Assembly: GCA_030041435.1 (NCBI GenBank)
Contig: JASHNW010000064.1
Location: 1-64,000, forward strand
Direction: 5' to 3'
Source: Acidobacteriaceae bacterium
GTDB lineage: Bacteria > Acidobacteriota > Terriglobia > Terriglobales > Acidobacteriaceae
Length of the DNA stretch: 64,000 bases
Positions 8,045 to 17,623 of this stretch are shown here, in pieces (position 1 is the stretch's first letter; every line of letters starts with the position of its first letter). Position numbers and translations under genes: made by a program. The notes below the pieces were generated by a model. The model saw only the letters and a program-made list of their open reading frames with translations, was not told the origin of the DNA and did no database searches.

Positions 8045-9805
8045 ATGCAGCGCAGAACCGCCCCGATGCCGGAGATGATGCGACCCGAAAAGCTGTGCGC
8101 CGCGTGCGCGCCAATAGCGACGGCGTGCCTGCTCGTTCTCTGTTGCAGCCTTGCGGCGTCCGCAGCCGGTCAGAATCCATCGAGCGATGCAGCAGCGTGG
8201 CAGCCTGGCCGGACGATCGTGAATCCTGCGGTCCATCAGGATCGCTCCGCTCCGCTGCCCTCGCTCTACGCCGCCTATCAGGCGCCTCCGCGCCCGCCGC
8301 ACAGGCCACGGCCCAGCGGTGCGGAGCAGGCGCAGAAGCCCGCGCCCATCCCGCCCGCGACCATCACCGCCCAGGGCGCAGCCGTGGAGCAGGTGTCGCA
8401 GGGCACGCGACCGGCGCCCACGCTGATCACCAGCTTCGATGGCCTCGGCGTGGGCTTTTCCGGCCCGCAGGGCACAGCGGAAGCCCGCAATCCCTCTGAC
8501 AACAGCCTCGGCGTCGGACCCGACGAGATCGTGCAGATCGTCAATTCCCGCATGGCGATTTACGCGAAGAAGGGCAAGCGCCATCCTGCAACCGGCGCCG
8601 TCCTCTTCGGCCCTGTCATCACCAACACCCTCTTTCAGGGCTTCGGCGGCCCCTGCGAAAAGATGATCAGCGGCGACGCGGTAGTCCGGTACGACCAGCT
8701 GGCCCAGCGCTGGCTTTTCGTTCTGCCCATCTTCCGCCGTCCGAATAACGACCCCACCGCGCCGTATGCCATGTGCTATGCCGTCAGCACCGGACCTGAC
8801 CCTCTCGGTTCCTACTACCGCTATCAGTTCAATCGTCCGCTCTTCCCCGACTATCCGCGCCCCGCCGTCTGGACTGACGGCTACTACCTGCCCACCAGCA
8901 CCGGCGACACCGTCATTCAGAAACAGCTCTGCGCAGCGGACCGCAACAAAATGCTGCAGGGCCAGCCCGCCGACGAGCAGTGCGTCATTATCGATGGTGT
9001 GAATTTTCTCAACGCCTCGGATATCGACGGCCAGCGCCTGCCCCCCGCCGGTACGCCGAATATTGTTATGGCCGCCGGCGGTACGCAGCTGCACGAAATC
9101 TTTGAAGACGACGGCATTTATGCGTGGACCTGGCACGTGGACTGGGATAACCCTGCGAAAACCCATCTCTCCGGCCCCGAGAAGATCGCCGTCGCCCCGT
9201 ATCACTACCTCTGCAACGGCCAGCTGAGCAAATGCGTCCCGCAGCCCAACACCGATGTCCGCCTCGACGCCCAGGGCGACAAACTGATGCAGCGTCTCGT
9301 TTACCGTAACTTTGGCCGTTACCAATCCATCGTCGCCGTGCACTCGATCGACACGAAGGCCGGCGGGGGAGGCGTGCGCTGGTATGAGTTCCGGCTCGAC
9401 AAGCAGGGATCCCCGCATCTCTACCAGCAAGGCACCTATGCACCCGACGGCAATTATCGCTGGATGGGCTCCATCGCCATGGACCGCCGCGGCGACATCG
9501 GTGTGGGCTATTCCTTCGGTGGATCCTCTGTCTATCCCGGACAGCGCTTTGCCGCGCGCCTCGCGAGTGATCCCAAAGGCCAGATGACCCTGCACGAAGC
9601 CGTCCTCGCCGATGGCCAGGCTTCCCAAACCAACACCCTGCGCTGGGAAGACTACTCCACCCTCGACATCGATCCAGACGATGACTGCACCTTCTGGTAT
9701 GCCGGCGATTATTTCCGCGCCGGCGCAGAAGATTACTCAACGCGCATCGGCGCCTGGCGCCTGCCCGGCTGCGGCGCGCACCATAAATGGCTCGGCCTCT
9801 TTTGA
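8045..9805 (+). CDS. Secreted propeller-like protein of unknown function
   Basis: I do not recognise a named family. The ATG at 8045 is preferred over 8006 because AAAGGAAGA lies directly upstream and it gives a 586-residue precursor with a membrane-spanning signal (CAPIATACLLVLCCSLAASAAG). A proline-rich linker (PPRPPHRPRP) leads to a mature domain with repeated GVGPDEIVQIVNSRMAIY-like and MDRRGDIGVGYS-like strands, which suggests a beta-propeller. Several cysteines (C at MCYAV, QLCAAD, EQCVII, YLCNG, GCGAHH) could form disulfides, fitting an extracytoplasmic location. It is not coupled to the Hyp operon (126-bp gap) and converges on the VPS10-like gene. Function is unknown. Confidence 0.75.
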   Translation: MQRRTAPMPEMMRPEKLCAACAPIATACLLVLCCSLAASAAGQNPSSDAAAWQPGRTIVNPAVHQDRSAPLPSLYAAYQAPPRPPHRPRPSGAEQAQKPAPIPPATITAQGAAVEQVSQGTRPAPTLITSFDGLGVGFSGPQGTAEARNPSDNSLGVGPDEIVQIVNSRMAIYAKKGKRHPATGAVLFGPVITNTLFQGFGGPCEKMISGDAVVRYDQLAQRWLFVLPIFRRPNNDPTAPYAMCYAVSTGPDPLGSYYRYQFNRPLFPDYPRPAVWTDGYYLPTSTGDTVIQKQLCAADRNKMLQGQPADEQCVIIDGVNFLNASDIDGQRLPPAGTPNIVMAAGGTQLHEIFEDDGIYAWTWHVDWDNPAKTHLSGPEKIAVAPYHYLCNGQLSKCVPQPNTDVRLDAQGDKLMQRLVYRNFGRYQSIVAVHSIDTKAGGGGVRWYEFRLDKQGSPHLYQQGTYAPDGNYRWMGSIAMDRRGDIGVGYSFGGSSVYPGQRFAARLASDPKGQMTLHEAVLADGQASQTNTLRWEDYSTLDIDPDDDCTFWYAGDYFRAGAEDYSTRIGAWRLPGCGAHHKWLGLF

Positions 9806-9826
9806 TCCATCGTCCAAAATAAGACC

Positions 9827-9844
9827 GGGGGCGCAACGCTCCCC
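9827..9844. terminator. Hairpin between convergent genes
   Basis: GGGG-GCG and CGC-T-CCCC can pair with one bulged T around a CAA loop in the 63-bp gap between the convergent genes ending at 9805 and 9869. No T-run flanks it on either strand, so a bidirectional terminator role is only a suggestion. Confidence 0.25.
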
Positions 9845-9868
9845 GCTCACCATCGGTGATCGGCCCGC

Positions 9869-12800
9869 TCAGCTCTCCGGGTTCGGGGACGGCGCCGGTG
9901 GGGGAGCCCCTCCGGCCGCCAGCGGCGTAACGCTGTGCGCAGCCAGAGTCTTATTGAACGCCGGCACTTCTTTGCTCATCAGGTTGTTGTAATCGCTCTC
10001 GGCTTGAGTCAGCTTCTGTTCGATGTCCCCCAGCAGCCCGGCCTCGGTGTCGGTCGGCCGATAGTCCTCGCCGCCTGCCACGTCGCCCGCGCCCGGACCT
10101 ATCTCCGCGGACAGCCACAGCAGGTTGTAGTAAATCTTCCAGGCCGAAATGTAAGTCTTGTCGTCGCTCGCGGCCAGCGGCTTGGACAGCAGTTCGTACT
10201 CCACGTCCTGCATCTTCTCGTCCATCTGGTTGGCGTCCTGCAGCATCTGCTTGTCGCCCTCCTGCCCGCCTTCCATCTTCTCCACGTCCGCCAGCTGTTT
10301 GCGCATCCACTCAATGCGGTTCACCATGTCGGATACCTTGTCGACGTCCTTGCCGATGCGCAACTGCATCTGCACCGAGGCTTCAATATCTGCCTGCGTT
10401 CCCGCGCTGTGCGGATCCATCAGGATGGTCAGCGGCTGCGTGAATGTCTGTCCGTCCACGGTGAGACGCGCTTCGTACTTGCCCGGCGCAGCCATGGGGC
10501 TCGGAATCCTCTCCATCCCCCAGTGCGTCACCGGCCGCGAGTCCATGTCCAGGAACCGCCCCTCCTGCCAGATGTGCGGGTCCTCCGGCGGAATCGTCCG
10601 CAGCACGATCTGCCGCGGTGCGTCATAGTGCATATCCCAGCCAACGCGATTGATTCCCTCATGCCCCGTCGCCGTCAGCTTGCGCACCAGATTGCCCTTC
10701 GCATCCAGAATCTCCACCTCCACGGGTTTCGCCGGCGCCGACTTGAGATCGAAATCGAGGAATGCGAATTCGTTGCGCAGCAGGCGATAGGTCGGACGCG
10801 GCGTGAAGAACCGCACCTTCTCGTCGGACTTTTGCGTCGCCATCTGCTCCAGCGGCGTGATGTCGTCCAGAATGTAGAAGCCGCGTCCGTAAGTCGATAC
10901 CACAAGATCGTGAAACCGCTTCTGCACCACCGTCCACGTCACCGGCGAAGGCGGCAATCCCTTGTTGAAGTGGGTCCAGCTGCCCCCGTCGTCCAGCGAG
11001 TAATACAACGCATTCCCGGTGCCGGCAAACAACAGCCCCCTGCAGTTCGGATCCTCGGACACATTGCGCACGTAAGCCAGCGGCCCTTTGGGCAGATTGC
11101 TCGCGATGCTCGTCCAGGTCCTGCCGTAATCGGTTGTCTTGTAGATATACGGATCGCGGTCGTCCTCCAGGTGGAAATCGATCGAGACATAGGCTGTCCC
11201 CGCATCGAAGAACGATGGCTCGATGCTCGTCACCGTGCCCCACGCCGCCAGCCCCTGGATATTCGCCGTCACATCGTTCCAGTGCCCGCCTCCGTCGTGC
11301 GTATTCCATATCTTGCCGTCGTTCGTGCCCGCCCACAGCAGCCCGCGCTCCACCGTGGAGGGCGCCAGAGCAAACACAACCTCTCCGTAAAACTGCCCCA
11401 GGTTGTCCCCAATCAGTCCGCCCGAGGAAACGATCCGCGACGGATCTTTCGTCGAGAGATCGGGGCTGATCACCGACCAGCTCTGCCCCCCGTTGCTCGT
11501 CTTGAAAACCACCTGGCAGCCGTAGTACACCGTGTTGTTGTCGAACGGATCGATGGCCAGCGGCGGCGTCCAGTGGCAGCGGTACTTTACCTGGTCCGGC
11601 GCCGAGTCCAGCGTATGCATCCACGGGCTCACCGAGCGCGCCTCCCGCGTCTTCGCATTCCACACCGTTACCTCGTCCCCGTAGCACGAAGCCCACACGA
11701 TGTTCGGATCGCTCGGATCGGGCAGCGTGAATCCCGATTCGCATCCGCCCATCCCGTGGTCCCACCCGGCATCCGGCGCATAGCCTTCCACGGGCACGCT
11801 CGGGCCGCGCATCGTCGAGTTGTCCTGCATATTGCCGTACACCTCGTACGGAATCTGATCGTCCACCGCAACGTGATACATCTGCCCGATCGGCAGCGTC
11901 ACGTCGTGAAATCCGCGCCCCCCCACCGTCGTAATCGCCAGTCCTCCGTCGAAGGAGATGGCGAAGCGGTTCGCGTTTGTGGGGTCCATCCAGATGTCGT
12001 GGTTGTCGCCGCCCCAGGGCCGCGCCTGGAAGGTGTGCCCACCGTCCACCGACACCAGAAAGCTGCTGTTCGAAACCAGCACTTTGTTCTCGTCGTCGGG
12101 TGCAACCGCAATGCGGATGTAATACCCTGCGCGCCCGATCAGCGTCCGATCCCAGCTCTCCACGTGCCAATTCGCCCCTCCGTCGTCGGAGCGCCACAGC
12201 GATCCCTGCTCGCTGGTTTCCATCAGCGCGTACACGCGGTTCGAATCCGTCGGCGCCACCGCTACATCGATCTTGCCCACCGGCGAGTGCGGCAGCCCGT
12301 GTCCCTCAAGGTGCGTCCACGTCGTTCCCCGGTCGTGGGACACATACAATCCGCTCCCCGGCCCTCCGCTGAACTCGCCCCAAGTGTGCATCGCCACCTG
12401 CCACATCCCGGCGAACATCGTGCGCGGATTCTGCGGATCGATGCCCAGGCCCGAGCACCCCGTGTTCTCGTCCACAAACAGCACCCGGTCCCACGTCTTG
12501 CCGCCGTCGCTGCTGCGATACACGCCGCGCTCCTGCTGCGGCCCCGACAGCCGTCCCAGCGCGCACACGTACACCCGCTCCGGATCCTGCGGGTCGACCA
12601 CAATCCGCCCGATGCGCCCGGTTTGATCCAGTCCCATGTGCTGCCAGGTTTTGCCGGCGTCCGTCGATTTATATACGCCATCTCCGGTCACATCGATATC
12701 GCGAATGGCCCAGGCTTCGCCCGTCCCCACCCACACCACGTTCTTGTCCGACGGCGCAACCGCCAGCGCGCCGATCGCCGCTACCGGCTCCTCATCGAAG

Positions 12801-13060
12801 ATCGGCGTCCAGCGATTCCCGCCGTCCGTCGACTTCCACACGCCGCCCGAAGCAGCGCCCGCATACCAGGTGCTGGGGTCGCCAGGTATTCCGGCGACCG
12901 CGGAGACGCGATTGCCCACCGCCGGCCCCAGAAACCGAAACGCAAAGTCGTTGGGGAAGTCGCCGCGCCGTCGTCGCTGTGCGGATGCCCACCCGCATCC
13001 GATGGCCACACACAACGCAAAGAGGACGAACTTTCGGACTGCCGGCGTTTTCCAGGACAT
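9869..13060 (-). CDS. Secreted VPS10/sortilin-like BNR-repeat beta-propeller protein
   Basis: The ATG at 13060 gives 1063 residues with a signal peptide (FVLFALCVAIGCGWASA), chosen over the TTG at 13282 because the extra 74 residues have no signal character. The body carries many BNR/Asp-box motifs (VWKSTDGGNRW, VYKSTDAGKTW, VYRSSDGGKTW and others), forming two tandem propellers as in VPS10/sortilin-like and WD40/YVTN-type glycosyl-hydrolase-like proteins common in Acidobacteriota. The C-terminal ~200 residues are alpha-helical (DIEASVQMQLRIGKDVDKV), ending in a proline-rich tail. No enzymatic residues can be assigned. It is probably extracytoplasmic, binding peptide or polysaccharide. Confidence 0.85.
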   Translation of the reverse strand: MSWKTPAVRKFVLFALCVAIGCGWASAQRRRRGDFPNDFAFRFLGPAVGNRVSAVAGIPGDPSTWYAGAASGGVWKSTDGGNRWTPIFDEEPVAAIGALAVAPSDKNVVWVGTGEAWAIRDIDVTGDGVYKSTDAGKTWQHMGLDQTGRIGRIVVDPQDPERVYVCALGRLSGPQQERGVYRSSDGGKTWDRVLFVDENTGCSGLGIDPQNPRTMFAGMWQVAMHTWGEFSGGPGSGLYVSHDRGTTWTHLEGHGLPHSPVGKIDVAVAPTDSNRVYALMETSEQGSLWRSDDGGANWHVESWDRTLIGRAGYYIRIAVAPDDENKVLVSNSSFLVSVDGGHTFQARPWGGDNHDIWMDPTNANRFAISFDGGLAITTVGGRGFHDVTLPIGQMYHVAVDDQIPYEVYGNMQDNSTMRGPSVPVEGYAPDAGWDHGMGGCESGFTLPDPSDPNIVWASCYGDEVTVWNAKTREARSVSPWMHTLDSAPDQVKYRCHWTPPLAIDPFDNNTVYYGCQVVFKTSNGGQSWSVISPDLSTKDPSRIVSSGGLIGDNLGQFYGEVVFALAPSTVERGLLWAGTNDGKIWNTHDGGGHWNDVTANIQGLAAWGTVTSIEPSFFDAGTAYVSIDFHLEDDRDPYIYKTTDYGRTWTSIASNLPKGPLAYVRNVSEDPNCRGLLFAGTGNALYYSLDDGGSWTHFNKGLPPSPVTWTVVQKRFHDLVVSTYGRGFYILDDITPLEQMATQKSDEKVRFFTPRPTYRLLRNEFAFLDFDLKSAPAKPVEVEILDAKGNLVRKLTATGHEGINRVGWDMHYDAPRQIVLRTIPPEDPHIWQEGRFLDMDSRPVTHWGMERIPSPMAAPGKYEARLTVDGQTFTQPLTILMDPHSAGTQADIEASVQMQLRIGKDVDKVSDMVNRIEWMRKQLADVEKMEGGQEGDKQMLQDANQMDEKMQDVEYELLSKPLAASDDKTYISAWKIYYNLLWLSAEIGPGAGDVAGGEDYRPTDTEAGLLGDIEQKLTQAESDYNNLMSKEVPAFNKTLAAHSVTPLAAGGAPPPAPSPNPES

Positions 13061-13297
13061 TCGATAATCGCTCCGCAAATGGGGATCGGCAAAGGTGGGA
13101 GAATTGTATACCAAATGAAATGCAATCTGGAGCAGCCAGCACGACAGGGCGATCAGGTCGCGCCGGAGCTGCTCGGACATGCTGCGGCATAATCCATGCC
13201 GTTCGGCAAGCTGGCCACTGGATTCCGGCGGAAATACGTTTTCCAAAGAACAGACACAACCATTCCTGTCGGATCGCAACAATCGCGAACGGCTGTC

Positions 13298-14176
13298 TTA
13301 CGCGCCGCCGCGCACCACCTCCACTACGGCCGCCATATCTTTCTCGCCCTGTCCCTGCTCCTGGGCCTTGTCGAATAACCGCTCCGCGGCCACTCCCATC
13401 GAGAGCGGCACGCCCTGCTGTGCTGCCGCCGCCTGTGCATAGCGCAGATCTTTCGCCATCAGCCGCAGCAGAAAATTCACATCATACTTGCGCTCCGTCA
13501 TCCGTTCCGCCATGGTGTTCAGAATGCCGCTGCCGGGCGCGCCTTTTTTCAAAAATCCGAGCGCCGTCTCCTCATGGAGCCCCGTCCGTTCGATCCATGC
13601 CAGCGCCTCGGCAAACGAAGCCGCCTGCACGCCGCATAGAAAGTTATTGATCAGCTTCATCTGCGCGCCGCACCCAACCGGCCCCAGATGCAACACCTCC
13701 TTACCCATGCACCGCAGAACGGGCAGCACGCGTTCCAGCGTCTGCGCGTCCGCCCCGGCCAGAAAAATCAGCTGTCCACCCTCGGCCTGCGCGCGGCTTC
13801 CCGTTACCGGAGCTTCCACGAACCGCACTTCCTTCTCGCGCGCTGCTTCTGCCAGCTCCGCAATCCACTGTGGGCTCAGCGTGCTGCACTCCACTGCACT
13901 GCTCCCGGGTTTCATGGCGGAAAGCGCGCCGTCCTGCCCCGTCCATGCCGCACGCGAGGCATCGTCGTCCGCCAGCATCGACAGCACCACCGACGCGCCC
14001 GCGGCCGCCTGCGCCGGAGTTTTCGCCACGACGGCTCCCTGCCCCGTCAGCGCCTCCGCCCTGGCTGCCGTGCGGTTGTACACCGTCAGCGGAAAACCTG
14101 CGCGCAGCAGGTTCGTTGCCATGCCGTGCCCCATCGTACCCAGGCCCAGCAGGGCCACAGTCGTTTTCGATTCCAT
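13298..14176 (-). CDS. NAD(P)-dependent beta-hydroxyacid dehydrogenase (3-hydroxyisobutyrate dehydrogenase family)
   Basis: This 292-residue protein has a Rossmann motif (LLGLGTMGHGMATNLL), the substrate-binding EAPVTGSRAQAEGG loop and catalytic lysine K174 (GAQMKLINNFL). The family includes 3-hydroxyisobutyrate dehydrogenase, tartronate-semialdehyde reductase and succinic-semialdehyde reductases. It is the last gene of the minus-strand sugar operon, 8 bp after the FAH-fold gene. A role in oxidising or reducing a C3-C5 intermediate of acid-sugar breakdown is likely, but the substrate cannot be read from the sequence. Confidence 0.85.
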   Translation of the reverse strand: MESKTTVALLGLGTMGHGMATNLLRAGFPLTVYNRTAARAEALTGQGAVVAKTPAQAAAGASVVLSMLADDDASRAAWTGQDGALSAMKPGSSAVECSTLSPQWIAELAEAAREKEVRFVEAPVTGSRAQAEGGQLIFLAGADAQTLERVLPVLRCMGKEVLHLGPVGCGAQMKLINNFLCGVQAASFAEALAWIERTGLHEETALGFLKKGAPGSGILNTMAERMTERKYDVNFLLRLMAKDLRYAQAAAAQQGVPLSMGVAAERLFDKAQEQGQGEKDMAAVVEVVRGGA

Positions 14177-14184
14177 TCTGCCTC

Positions 14185-15195
14185 CTATCGCATCGCCCGC
14201 ACCCGGATAGTTTCCCTGACCGGCTCTTCTCTTGTGATGACGTTGCGCAGCGGCCGCCCGAATCCCTCGAATTGCACCTCTGTCGTATCTCCTGCCTGCA
14301 GCCGGATGCCCTCGCCGAACGACAGGGCGTCTGCACCCATAAAGTGAACGTGCAGCATCCCCGGCTGCCGATGTCCCGCGAACTTAAAGTGATGATGCTC
14401 GAGATTCTCCAGGCTGTGGCACATGTTCTGCTCGCCGGTGCGGATCGCCTTTTCCCACAACACCTGCCCGCCGCGCCGGATCCGCACCTGCCCCCGCACA
14501 TCGTCGAAAGCCGCATCCACCACCAGTTCCGGACCGATACTGCAGGTGCGCAGCTTCGATCCTGCCAGGTTCAGATAATTGCGCTGCTCGAAAATATGAT
14601 CGGAAAACTCGTTGCCCGTCGTCATCCCAATCCGCCACGGCGATCCATTCTCGGCGACAAAATACACCCCTGCCGCCTCGCCTTCTTCGCCCCCGTCTTC
14701 GCCGTGACCAGGAATCTCCAGCGCCGCAAAGGGCCCGCGCAATACGCTCCCGTCGCCCTTGTAGAACCACTCCGGCGCAATCCCTGCCGTCCCCGCCGGC
14801 GGCCTTCCCTTCTGCATGCCCCATTCAAACATGCGCATACTGTCCGTCATCTCCGCCTGCTCTTTCTCTGACGCCGCAACGTGCATCGCCTGCCGCTCCC
14901 GCGCGCTGCCCAAATGCGTCAGTCCGGTGCCGGAGACCAGCACCCGCTGCGGATTCCCTGGACAATCCACCGGCCCCAGCAGCTTCCATGCCGACCGTCC
15001 CTCATAGACATCGTCGTAACCCACCGCTTCTTCTGAAACCAGCTTCTTCGCGGTCTCTGTCAGCGCCCGGCCCTCGGCCACGCTCCGCTCCACCAGCGCC
15101 AGTACGGAGTCCACTTCGCGCACCACGAGCAGTTGCGGTTCCCGCACCACCGCCACCCGCCGCCCGGCAGGGCCGGCAATCTGTACCAGATGCAT
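14185..15195 (-). CDS. AraD1/GguC-like FAH-fold protein (acid-sugar catabolism)
   Basis: This 336-residue protein resembles the AraD1/GguC group of the fumarylacetoacetate hydrolase fold. It has a C-terminal metal-site region (EWFYKGDGSVLRGP, VYFVAENGSPWRIGMTTGNE, LHVHFMGADALSFGEG). Members sit in L-arabinose and other pentose loci and act on 2-keto-3-deoxy or 2,4-diketo-3-deoxy acid sugars as dehydratase or hydrolase. It lies 12 bp after the enolase-superfamily dehydratase, whose product would be a 2-keto-3-deoxy acid. If it is a dehydratase, its product would be 2-oxoglutarate semialdehyde, the substrate of the aldehyde dehydrogenase at 6329. The reaction assignment is inferred. Confidence 0.8.
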   Translation of the reverse strand: MHLVQIAGPAGRRVAVVREPQLLVVREVDSVLALVERSVAEGRALTETAKKLVSEEAVGYDDVYEGRSAWKLLGPVDCPGNPQRVLVSGTGLTHLGSARERQAMHVAASEKEQAEMTDSMRMFEWGMQKGRPPAGTAGIAPEWFYKGDGSVLRGPFAALEIPGHGEDGGEEGEAAGVYFVAENGSPWRIGMTTGNEFSDHIFEQRNYLNLAGSKLRTCSIGPELVVDAAFDDVRGQVRIRRGGQVLWEKAIRTGEQNMCHSLENLEHHHFKFAGHRQPGMLHVHFMGADALSFGEGIRLQAGDTTEVQFEGFGRPLRNVITREEPVRETIRVRAMR

Positions 15196-15207
15196 CTGCC
15201 TCGCCTC

Positions 15208-16380
15208 CTACTCGATGATGTGAAACCGCTGCAGCGATTCCTCCCTGACCCGCAGACCCAGCCCAGGCAGATGATCGTCCAGCTGGATAGATCCTCGCTC
15301 CGGCTCCGGCTCGCCGTCGAAGATGTACCAGAAAAGCTCGTTGCCCACCTCCACATCCACGCGCGGAAAGAATTCGGCGATCGGAGAATTCAGGCTCGCC
15401 ATCACCACGTGATAGTTGTGCATCTGTCCTGCGTGCGGCACCACCGGAACCTGAAACGATTCCGCCAGCGCGCAGATCTTTCTTGCCTGGCTGATGCCCC
15501 CCACGCGGTTGGTGTCGAACTGGATGTAGTCCAGCGCATTTGCTTCCAGCAGCTCGCGGAACCCAAAGATCGTGAACTCGTGTTCGCCCCCGGCAATGGG
15601 AACGCGCCCATAGCTCTTCAGCTCCCGGTAGCCTCGCGTATCGTCGGGAATCACCGGCTCCTCCAGCCAGCGCAGATGGAACGGCTCCAGCAGCGGCAGC
15701 ATGCGCTTCGCATAATCCAGCGTCCACCCCATATAGGCATCCGCCATCACGTCGATCTCGTCGCCCACCACTTCCCGCACCGCTCGCAGCAGCTCCACGT
15801 TCTTCTGCATGCCGGCGGCGCCGTCCAGCGGCCCCCATCCAAAGCGCAGCTTCATCATGGTGTAGCCTTCATCCTTATATCGCTGCGCCTCGGCCCGCAG
15901 CTCATCGATCGGCAGGGCATAGAGCCGGCTCGCATACACGGGAATCTTCTCCTTCGTGCGTCCCCCCAGCAGGCGAAATACCGGTTGCTTCGCATCTTTG
16001 CCCAGCAGATCCCACAACGCGATGTCCACCGCGGAGATCGCCGTCAGCGCCACACCCTTGCGCCCAAAGGCGAGCGTCCGCCGGTACATCTGCTGCCACA
16101 GAAACTCGATGTCCCATGGATCCGCGCCTAAAAGTAACGGTCGCAGGTACATGTCGATCAACGTCTTTGTCACCGCCGGCGACAGCGCCGCATTGCCCAG
16201 CCCCACCAGCCCCGCATCCGTGAAGATCTCCACCAGCAGCCAGCTGTGGAATGCAAAGTTCTCCATCGACGCCGTGCGAAACGCCACCAGATCCATCGGA
16301 TTGGTGCAGAAGTGCGGCGGCAGCGGAGCGGTCTTCCCTTCCCACTGCACGACGCGCGTGCGGACTTCTGTGATTTTCAT
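15208..16380 (-). CDS. Mandelate racemase/muconate lactonizing enzyme family acid-sugar dehydratase
   Basis: The ATG at 16380 overlaps the MFS stop (ATGA) and gives 390 residues. Metal ligands are visible as D in VMADAYMGW, E in WLEEPVIPDD and E in GGEHEFT. A KLRFGWG strand supplies a base, and the His in VVPHAGQMHNYH the opposite one. This is the mandelate-racemase subgroup that dehydrates aldonates such as rhamnonate, fuconate or pentonates to 2-keto-3-deoxy acids. The exact sugar is not certain. Being next to an AraD1-like enzyme makes an arabinonate/xylonate-type acid plausible. The family is cytoplasmic and Mg2+-dependent. Confidence 0.85.
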   Translation of the reverse strand: MKITEVRTRVVQWEGKTAPLPPHFCTNPMDLVAFRTASMENFAFHSWLLVEIFTDAGLVGLGNAALSPAVTKTLIDMYLRPLLLGADPWDIEFLWQQMYRRTLAFGRKGVALTAISAVDIALWDLLGKDAKQPVFRLLGGRTKEKIPVYASRLYALPIDELRAEAQRYKDEGYTMMKLRFGWGPLDGAAGMQKNVELLRAVREVVGDEIDVMADAYMGWTLDYAKRMLPLLEPFHLRWLEEPVIPDDTRGYRELKSYGRVPIAGGEHEFTIFGFRELLEANALDYIQFDTNRVGGISQARKICALAESFQVPVVPHAGQMHNYHVVMASLNSPIAEFFPRVDVEVGNELFWYIFDGEPEPERGSIQLDDHLPGLGLRVREESLQRFHIIE

Positions 16381-17615
16381 TGAGCGCCCTCCAGTTGCCC
16401 CAGATCGAATGTGCGCATCGGTTGAATTCTCCCCCCTCTGAGAAGAATGGCGGCATAACCGATCAGGTGGAACGTTCCCACAGCCACAAACAGAGCGCCG
16501 TAGTGAACCCCGTGCCCCAGCAGGTATCCTGCCACCACTCCGAATACAGCGCCGCCCATCGCCCCGCCAAGACCGATCAGCCCGGCCACCGTACCCACCG
16601 CGTTCAGCGGAAAAATATCCGCGGGCAGGGTCATCACCAGCCCCGACCACGCCTGCTGCGCGAAGAACGCCACGCTGAACAGGGCCAGCGCCATCGAGAC
16701 CGGCGCCAGCGAAACCAGCATCACCACCGGCATTGCCGCCGCACAGCAGCCCAGCGCCGCCTTGCGCGCAAAGTCCAGCGACCAGCCTTTGTGCAGCAGG
16801 GCCGACGAGAACCACCCTCCCAGAAAGCTCCCCACACCCGACGCCGCGTAGGGAATCCACGCGTAGTAGCTCACCTGTTTAATATCGAATCCGCGCGCGT
16901 CGTAGAGATACTTTGGCAGCCAGAACAGCAGGAAATACCATGCCGAGTCGCTCATGAATTTGGCAAACACAAACGCCTGCACGCTGGGCAGCCGGAGCAC
17001 CAGCCGCCATGGAATCGGCCGCGCGCCCTGGGCAGGGTTTTCCGCCGCCGCGGCCTGCGGGCGGTAGCTCACTGCCCACCACAGCACCCAGCACAATCCC
17101 CCTGCTCCCGATGCAAGGAACACGGCGCGCCAGCCGCTGCGCAGCAGGATGAACCCGATGATCGGCGGCGCCAGCAGCGACCCGATCGCTGTGCCGGCAT
17201 TGATGAGGCCCATCGCCGTCGACCGCTCTCCAGGCTCGATCCACTCCGCCACCACCCGCGTCGCCGCCGGAAACCCTCCGCCTTCCCCGGCGCCCAGCAG
17301 GAATCGCGCCACCAGCAGCAGCACGAAGCCCGTCGCCAGGCTGTGCAGCGCGCAGGCCAGCGACCACCAAAGCATGATCAGCAAAAACCCTCGCCGCGTG
17401 CCCAGCCAGTCCAGCAAGCGTCCGCCGATCACGTACAACGCTGCATACGACAGCAGAAACGAAGTCTGCAGCCACGAGAACTGCTCGTTCGAGAGCGGAA
17501 TATTGTGCTGGATGGCGGCAATGGCCACCGGCAGCGTCAGCCGGTCGAAGTAGCTGATGGCAATGGCGGCCGCCACCAGCAGAACGTAGTACCATTTGCG
17601 CGCCAACCCTGCCAT
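16377..17615 (-). CDS. MFS transporter, anion:cation symporter (sugar-acid) family
   Basis: The ATG at 17615 lies 8 bp after the GH39 stop and gives 412 residues with 12 predicted membrane segments. The first holds the ACS-family hallmark (AIAISYFDRLTLPVAIAAIQ) and the second the LLDWLGTRRGF loop. ACS carriers take up hexuronates, galactonate, gluconate and similar acids with protons. In the operon it would import the acid sugar processed by the following dehydratase. An open frame upstream to 17708 overlaps GH39 and is not needed. Translation is coupled to the dehydratase through ATGA. Confidence 0.88.
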   Translation of the reverse strand: MAGLARKWYYVLLVAAAIAISYFDRLTLPVAIAAIQHNIPLSNEQFSWLQTSFLLSYAALYVIGGRLLDWLGTRRGFLLIMLWWSLACALHSLATGFVLLLVARFLLGAGEGGGFPAATRVVAEWIEPGERSTAMGLINAGTAIGSLLAPPIIGFILLRSGWRAVFLASGAGGLCWVLWWAVSYRPQAAAAENPAQGARPIPWRLVLRLPSVQAFVFAKFMSDSAWYFLLFWLPKYLYDARGFDIKQVSYYAWIPYAASGVGSFLGGWFSSALLHKGWSLDFARKAALGCCAAAMPVVMLVSLAPVSMALALFSVAFFAQQAWSGLVMTLPADIFPLNAVGTVAGLIGLGGAMGGAVFGVVAGYLLGHGVHYGALFVAVGTFHLIGYAAILLRGGRIQPMRTFDLGQLEGAQ

Positions 17616-17623
17616 CCGCCCGG

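Noticed and set aside
9935-13192. Long + strand open frame (1085 codons) opposite the VPS10-like gene
   Set aside because: Arg/His/Pro-rich translation without domains; it is the mirror of a GC-rich coding strand with signal peptide and BNR motifs.
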